This document shows positions 61,696 through 64,000 of a stretch of 64,000 bases of DNA, piece after piece. The stretch comes from Neorhizobium petrolearium (GTDB taxonomy: Bacteria > Pseudomonadota > Alphaproteobacteria > Rhizobiales > Rhizobiaceae). Location: the NCBI RefSeq assembly GCF_017873175.1, contig NZ_JAGGJW010000014.1, forward strand, positions 124,001 through 188,000, read 5' to 3'. The translations under genes were made by a program, and so were the position numbers. The notes under the pieces are model-generated. The model did not search any database, had not been told where the DNA came from, and saw nothing but the letters and a program-made list of their open reading frames with translations. The stretch's first letter is position 1. Each line of letters opens with the position of its first letter.

Positions 61696-62309
61696 TGTTC
61701 TACACGACCGATACCAATCAGCACGGCCTGAAACATGATCCCTTCAAGGCGATCGTGGCTCCGCGTCCGATCGGCTGGATCGGGACGAAGGGCAGGGACG
61801 GTTCGCTGAATCTTTCGCCTTATTCCTTTTTCAACATCGTCTCCGACAGGCCGAAGCTGGTGATGTTCTCCTCCAGCGGCCGCAAGCACAGCCTGAAGAA
61901 TGCCGAGGAAACCGGGGTCTTCACCGCAAGCCTCGCAAGCCGCCATCTTGCCGAGAAAGTGAATGCTTCTTCTGAGGCGGTGGAATACGGCGTCAGCGAG
62001 TTCGAGGTGGCAGGACTGACAGCGAAGATGGCCGAACTCATCGATGCGCCCTACGTTGCGGAAGCCTATACGGTGCTCGAATGCCGAGTGACGGAGGTGA
62101 TCCAGCCCAAAGGGCTGGACGGCGAGGGCGCGGACGCCTTCATGGTCTTCGGCCAGGTGATCGGCATCCATATCAGTGAAGAGATTTTGCGCGACGGGCG
62201 CATCGACATGAGCCTCGCCCGGCCGATCGCGCGCATGGGTTATCGGGATTATGCCGACGGCGGTGCGGACGTCTTCGAAATGGTTCGCCCCGCGGGTGCC
62301 GGCGGTTAG
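61695..62309 (+). CDS. Flavin reductase family protein
   Basis: This 204-residue protein has the split-barrel FMN fold with KAIVAPRPIGWIGTKGRDGSLNLSPYSFFN and GVFTASLASRHLAEKV. Members reduce FMN or act as FMN-binding enzymes; coupling to the upstream nitroreductase suggests the two share flavin chemistry. ATG at 61695 overlaps the nitroreductase stop by one base. Its stop overlaps the convergent CitE-like gene by 4 bases. Confidence 0.86.
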   Translation: MFYTTDTNQHGLKHDPFKAIVAPRPIGWIGTKGRDGSLNLSPYSFFNIVSDRPKLVMFSSSGRKHSLKNAEETGVFTASLASRHLAEKVNASSEAVEYGVSEFEVAGLTAKMAELIDAPYVAEAYTVLECRVTEVIQPKGLDGEGADAFMVFGQVIGIHISEEILRDGRIDMSLARPIARMGYRDYADGGADVFEMVRPAGAGG

Positions 62310-62971
62310 TCCGCAAAAACGTGATTGATGATCTGAATTTGGTCGAACCGGCGACTGAGCTTACCGGCGAAGCCGTTTTCCCGCGCGATCCGACATTCGG
62401 CTTGGAAGGAGGTGTTACCGGTCGGTGACACGGCGTCGATGGCCATCACGCCGATAGCGGATGCGGCAAGCCCAATCGCCGCGCGGGCGAGACGGGCAGT
62501 GTCGGAGAGTGGATCAAGGTCCAGCTCCCAACCCAGGCCTAAGAGACGTTCGCTGCAGCGCTCGAAGCTGGCGGCCGCAAGTATTCCGGCAGCATCGGCC
62601 AGCGCGACAATCGCGGTACTGCCTGGCGGGCGGCCACACCGCAGTTCCTCGACCCGAAGAACGACAGCGAGCCGCTGAACCTCTGCGCCATTCCGAGTTC
62701 CCCCGAGGAGAACTGTTACCGCACCCGCCCGGATTGCGTATTCGGCGGCAACTTCAGTTCGCATGGAGGCAAACGACGGCAGGAGGAAAGCCGGAGGTTG
62801 ATCAGGATCAAGCTCCGCCCACGCTTTGCAAAAGCCCGCGACCGCCCCCCACGACTCGGGTGATCCCGTCAGGTCGAGCACAAGCCGGTCTGCGCCGGCC
62901 GCATGAATAGTCGACATGTCCGCCGATGGTCCGACAATCAACCAGGAGCGTATCTTCGGGGTCTCTTTCAT
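62306..62971 (-). CDS. Degenerate citrate lyase beta-like (HpcH/HpaI) protein
   Basis: The 221-residue protein follows the CitE fold from end to end: RSWLIVGPSADMSTIHAAGADRLVLDLTGS matches the usual RSWLFVP...GADALILDLEDS, and ARENGFAGK...IQIINHVF matches the CitE C-terminus. The acidic residues that hold magnesium are missing: the IETA word reads ALADAA, and GAEDL reads GWELD. It probably is not an active lyase; a binding or regulatory role is possible. The start at 62971 lacks a clear ribosome site; one at 63049 is open. Confidence 0.72.
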   Translation of the reverse strand: MKETPKIRSWLIVGPSADMSTIHAAGADRLVLDLTGSPESWGAVAGFCKAWAELDPDQPPAFLLPSFASMRTEVAAEYAIRAGAVTVLLGGTRNGAEVQRLAVVLRVEELRCGRPPGSTAIVALADAAGILAAASFERCSERLLGLGWELDLDPLSDTARLARAAIGLAASAIGVMAIDAVSPTGNTSFQAECRIARENGFAGKLSRRFDQIQIINHVFAD

Positions 62972-63067
62972 GGTTAACAAACGTGATGAACCAATCTTAA
63001 ACTTTTTCACCCTAGCGTGAACTCCAACAAGCTGGACGCGTTCCGGCATGTGTTACCGGGGCTGGGT

Positions 63068-64000
63068 GTGATCATACAAGCATTTCTTCGTTGGGCGGAA
63101 ACCGCAAGGGCAAGCGACAGGGCCAAGGCGGCCAACGCGCTGGGCCGAGCTTATCTTCGCTCATCGATGGGCGACGAGCAGCACCAGGCAGCAGCGCTCG
63201 CCATGACCTACCTGCTCGATGATCCGTCACCGCGCGTGCGGCTGGCGCTCGCCGAAGCGCTTGCCGGGTCTCCCAGAGCACCCCGCGCCATTATCGTCTC
63301 GCTTGCCGAAGACCAGCCGGAAATCGCCTGCACCGTGATTACCCAATCACCGGTACTCACCGAAAGCGATCTCGTCGATCTCGCCGGACGAAGCGACAGC
63401 CTGACCCGCGGCCTGATCGCCGCACGGCCCGGCCTTTCCCGCGGGATCGCCGCCGCGATCGCCGAAATCGGCGATGAGGGTGAGGTGATCATCCTGCTCG
63501 AAAACGAAACCGCATCCATCACCCGTATCTCGCTGCGGCGGATCGCAGAGCGGTTCGGGCATCACAGCGATATCCGTAACCTGCTGCTGGAGCGGGAGAC
63601 CTTGCCCGCAGACGCCAGGCATATGCTGGTCAATCACATCACCGCGGCACTGGCTAACTTCGGCCTGGTACGCACCACGATGGCGCCAGCGCGTATCGAC
63701 CATGTCATCCGCGAAGCGGGCGAGGCGGCGGCGGTAGCGATCGCCGGTGCGGTGCGGCTAGAGGAAATCCCGGGGCTCGTCGATCATCTGCGAATGGCCG
63801 GGCAGCTGACGCCAGCCTTGCTGATCCATGCACTCTGCACCGGCAGGGTGGATTTCTTTGCCGGCGCGATAGTTTCACTTTCGGGCCTGGATGATCGTCG
63901 CGTCAGGGCGATCCTTGTCACCGGCCGGATGCATGCGGTGCGCGCGCTTTTCGAAGCCTGCGGGCTCGGACGCGACATCGCCGTCGTCTTCGTCGAAGCC
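63068..64000 (+). CDS. DUF2336 domain-containing protein (truncated by the window)
   Basis: 311 residues are visible and the frame runs off the window. It is a helical HEAT-like repeat protein: FLRWAETARASDRAKAANAL, MTYLLDDPSPRVRLALAEALA and AELNDI-type helical units, characteristic of DUF2336, found in alphaproteobacteria with unknown function. The start is GTG at 63068 with GGGG upstream; another GTG at 63017 is in frame. It is divergent from the CitE-like gene. Confidence 0.85.
   Translation, partial: MIIQAFLRWAETARASDRAKAANALGRAYLRSSMGDEQHQAAALAMTYLLDDPSPRVRLALAEALAGSPRAPRAIIVSLAEDQPEIACTVITQSPVLTESDLVDLAGRSDSLTRGLIAARPGLSRGIAAAIAEIGDEGEVIILLENETASITRISLRRIAERFGHHSDIRNLLLERETLPADARHMLVNHITAALANFGLVRTTMAPARIDHVIREAGEAAAVAIAGAVRLEEIPGLVDHLRMAGQLTPALLIHALCTGRVDFFAGAIVSLSGLDDRRVRAILVTGRMHAVRALFEACGLGRDIAVVFVEA

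Noticed and set aside
1..64000. CRISPR arrays, insertion sequences, prophage genes and attachment sites
   Set aside because: No regular repeat-spacer series, transposase, integrase or phage structural gene was seen on either strand.

Overview
The window is GC-rich bacterial chromosome from an alphaproteobacterium of the order Hyphomicrobiales (Rhizobiales), most likely family Rhizobiaceae. This rests on gene content: a ZnuABC-Zur locus, a gcvTHP operon behind a glycine riboswitch, glutathione-dependent formaldehyde oxidation, DUF1489, DUF2336, DUF599 and BTLCP proteins, and hairpin repeats of the kind scattered in rhizobial intergenic regions. No 16S gene is present, so genus is not assigned. 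Both ends cut through genes: a sugar-binding protein on the left and a DUF2336 protein on the right. I saw no prophage, insertion sequence, CRISPR array or plasmid replication gene.

Layout. (1) Positions 2-11023 form one long + strand carbohydrate cluster: a CUT1 sugar ABC importer (binding protein, two permeases, ATPase), a GH2 beta-mannosidase, a TIM-barrel sugar isomerase, a Gfo/Idh/MocA oxidoreductase, a YghZ-like aldo/keto reductase and a GH43 beta-xylosidase. It looks like a complete uptake and breakdown route for a plant-derived oligosaccharide. (2) 11151-14890 holds an RcnB-like periplasmic protein and a zinc-uptake locus, znuA divergent from znuC-znuB-zur, with two perfect palindromes that are candidate Zur boxes. 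(3) 14903-23394 has a gamma carbonic anhydrase, an FAH-family hydrolase, dusA, a repeat-rich gap, an SRPBCC protein and gcvT-gcvH-gcvP behind a tandem glycine riboswitch. (4) 23589-29956 has a copper-handling pair (DUF2946-like and a YcnI-PCuAC fusion), DUF2000 with a divergent Lrp-type regulator, crcB, then a pseudouridine synthase, HAD phosphatase and ATP12 chaperone. (5) 29966-34048 on the - strand carries fghA and adhC for formaldehyde oxidation, separated by small genes and by a frameshifted remnant of a second adhC tail. (6) 34154-43604 has GNAT, EamA, tRNA-Leu(GAG), lipB, OsmC, two BON proteins, a deformylase-like protein lacking metal ligands, mgtE, a MerR/LiuR-like regulator and membrane proteins. 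(7) 43791-64000 is mostly housekeeping: sdaA, a D,D-carboxypeptidase with a SPOR domain, BTLCP protease, PilZ and PAS proteins, rhomboid, CBS, patatin, hisI, folE, a Fe-S scaffold, yidD, thrS, an acyltransferase, nitroreductase, flavin reductase, a degenerate CitE-like protein and DUF2336.

The best candidates for something new are the deformylase-like protein that has lost two zinc ligands, the citrate-lyase-like protein that has lost its acidic metal-site residues, the helically phased half-sites in front of the Lrp-type regulator, the adhC remnant, and the sugar cluster pairing a beta-mannosidase with a beta-xylosidase and redox/isomerase enzymes. No whole system of unknown type is demonstrated by the sequence alone.
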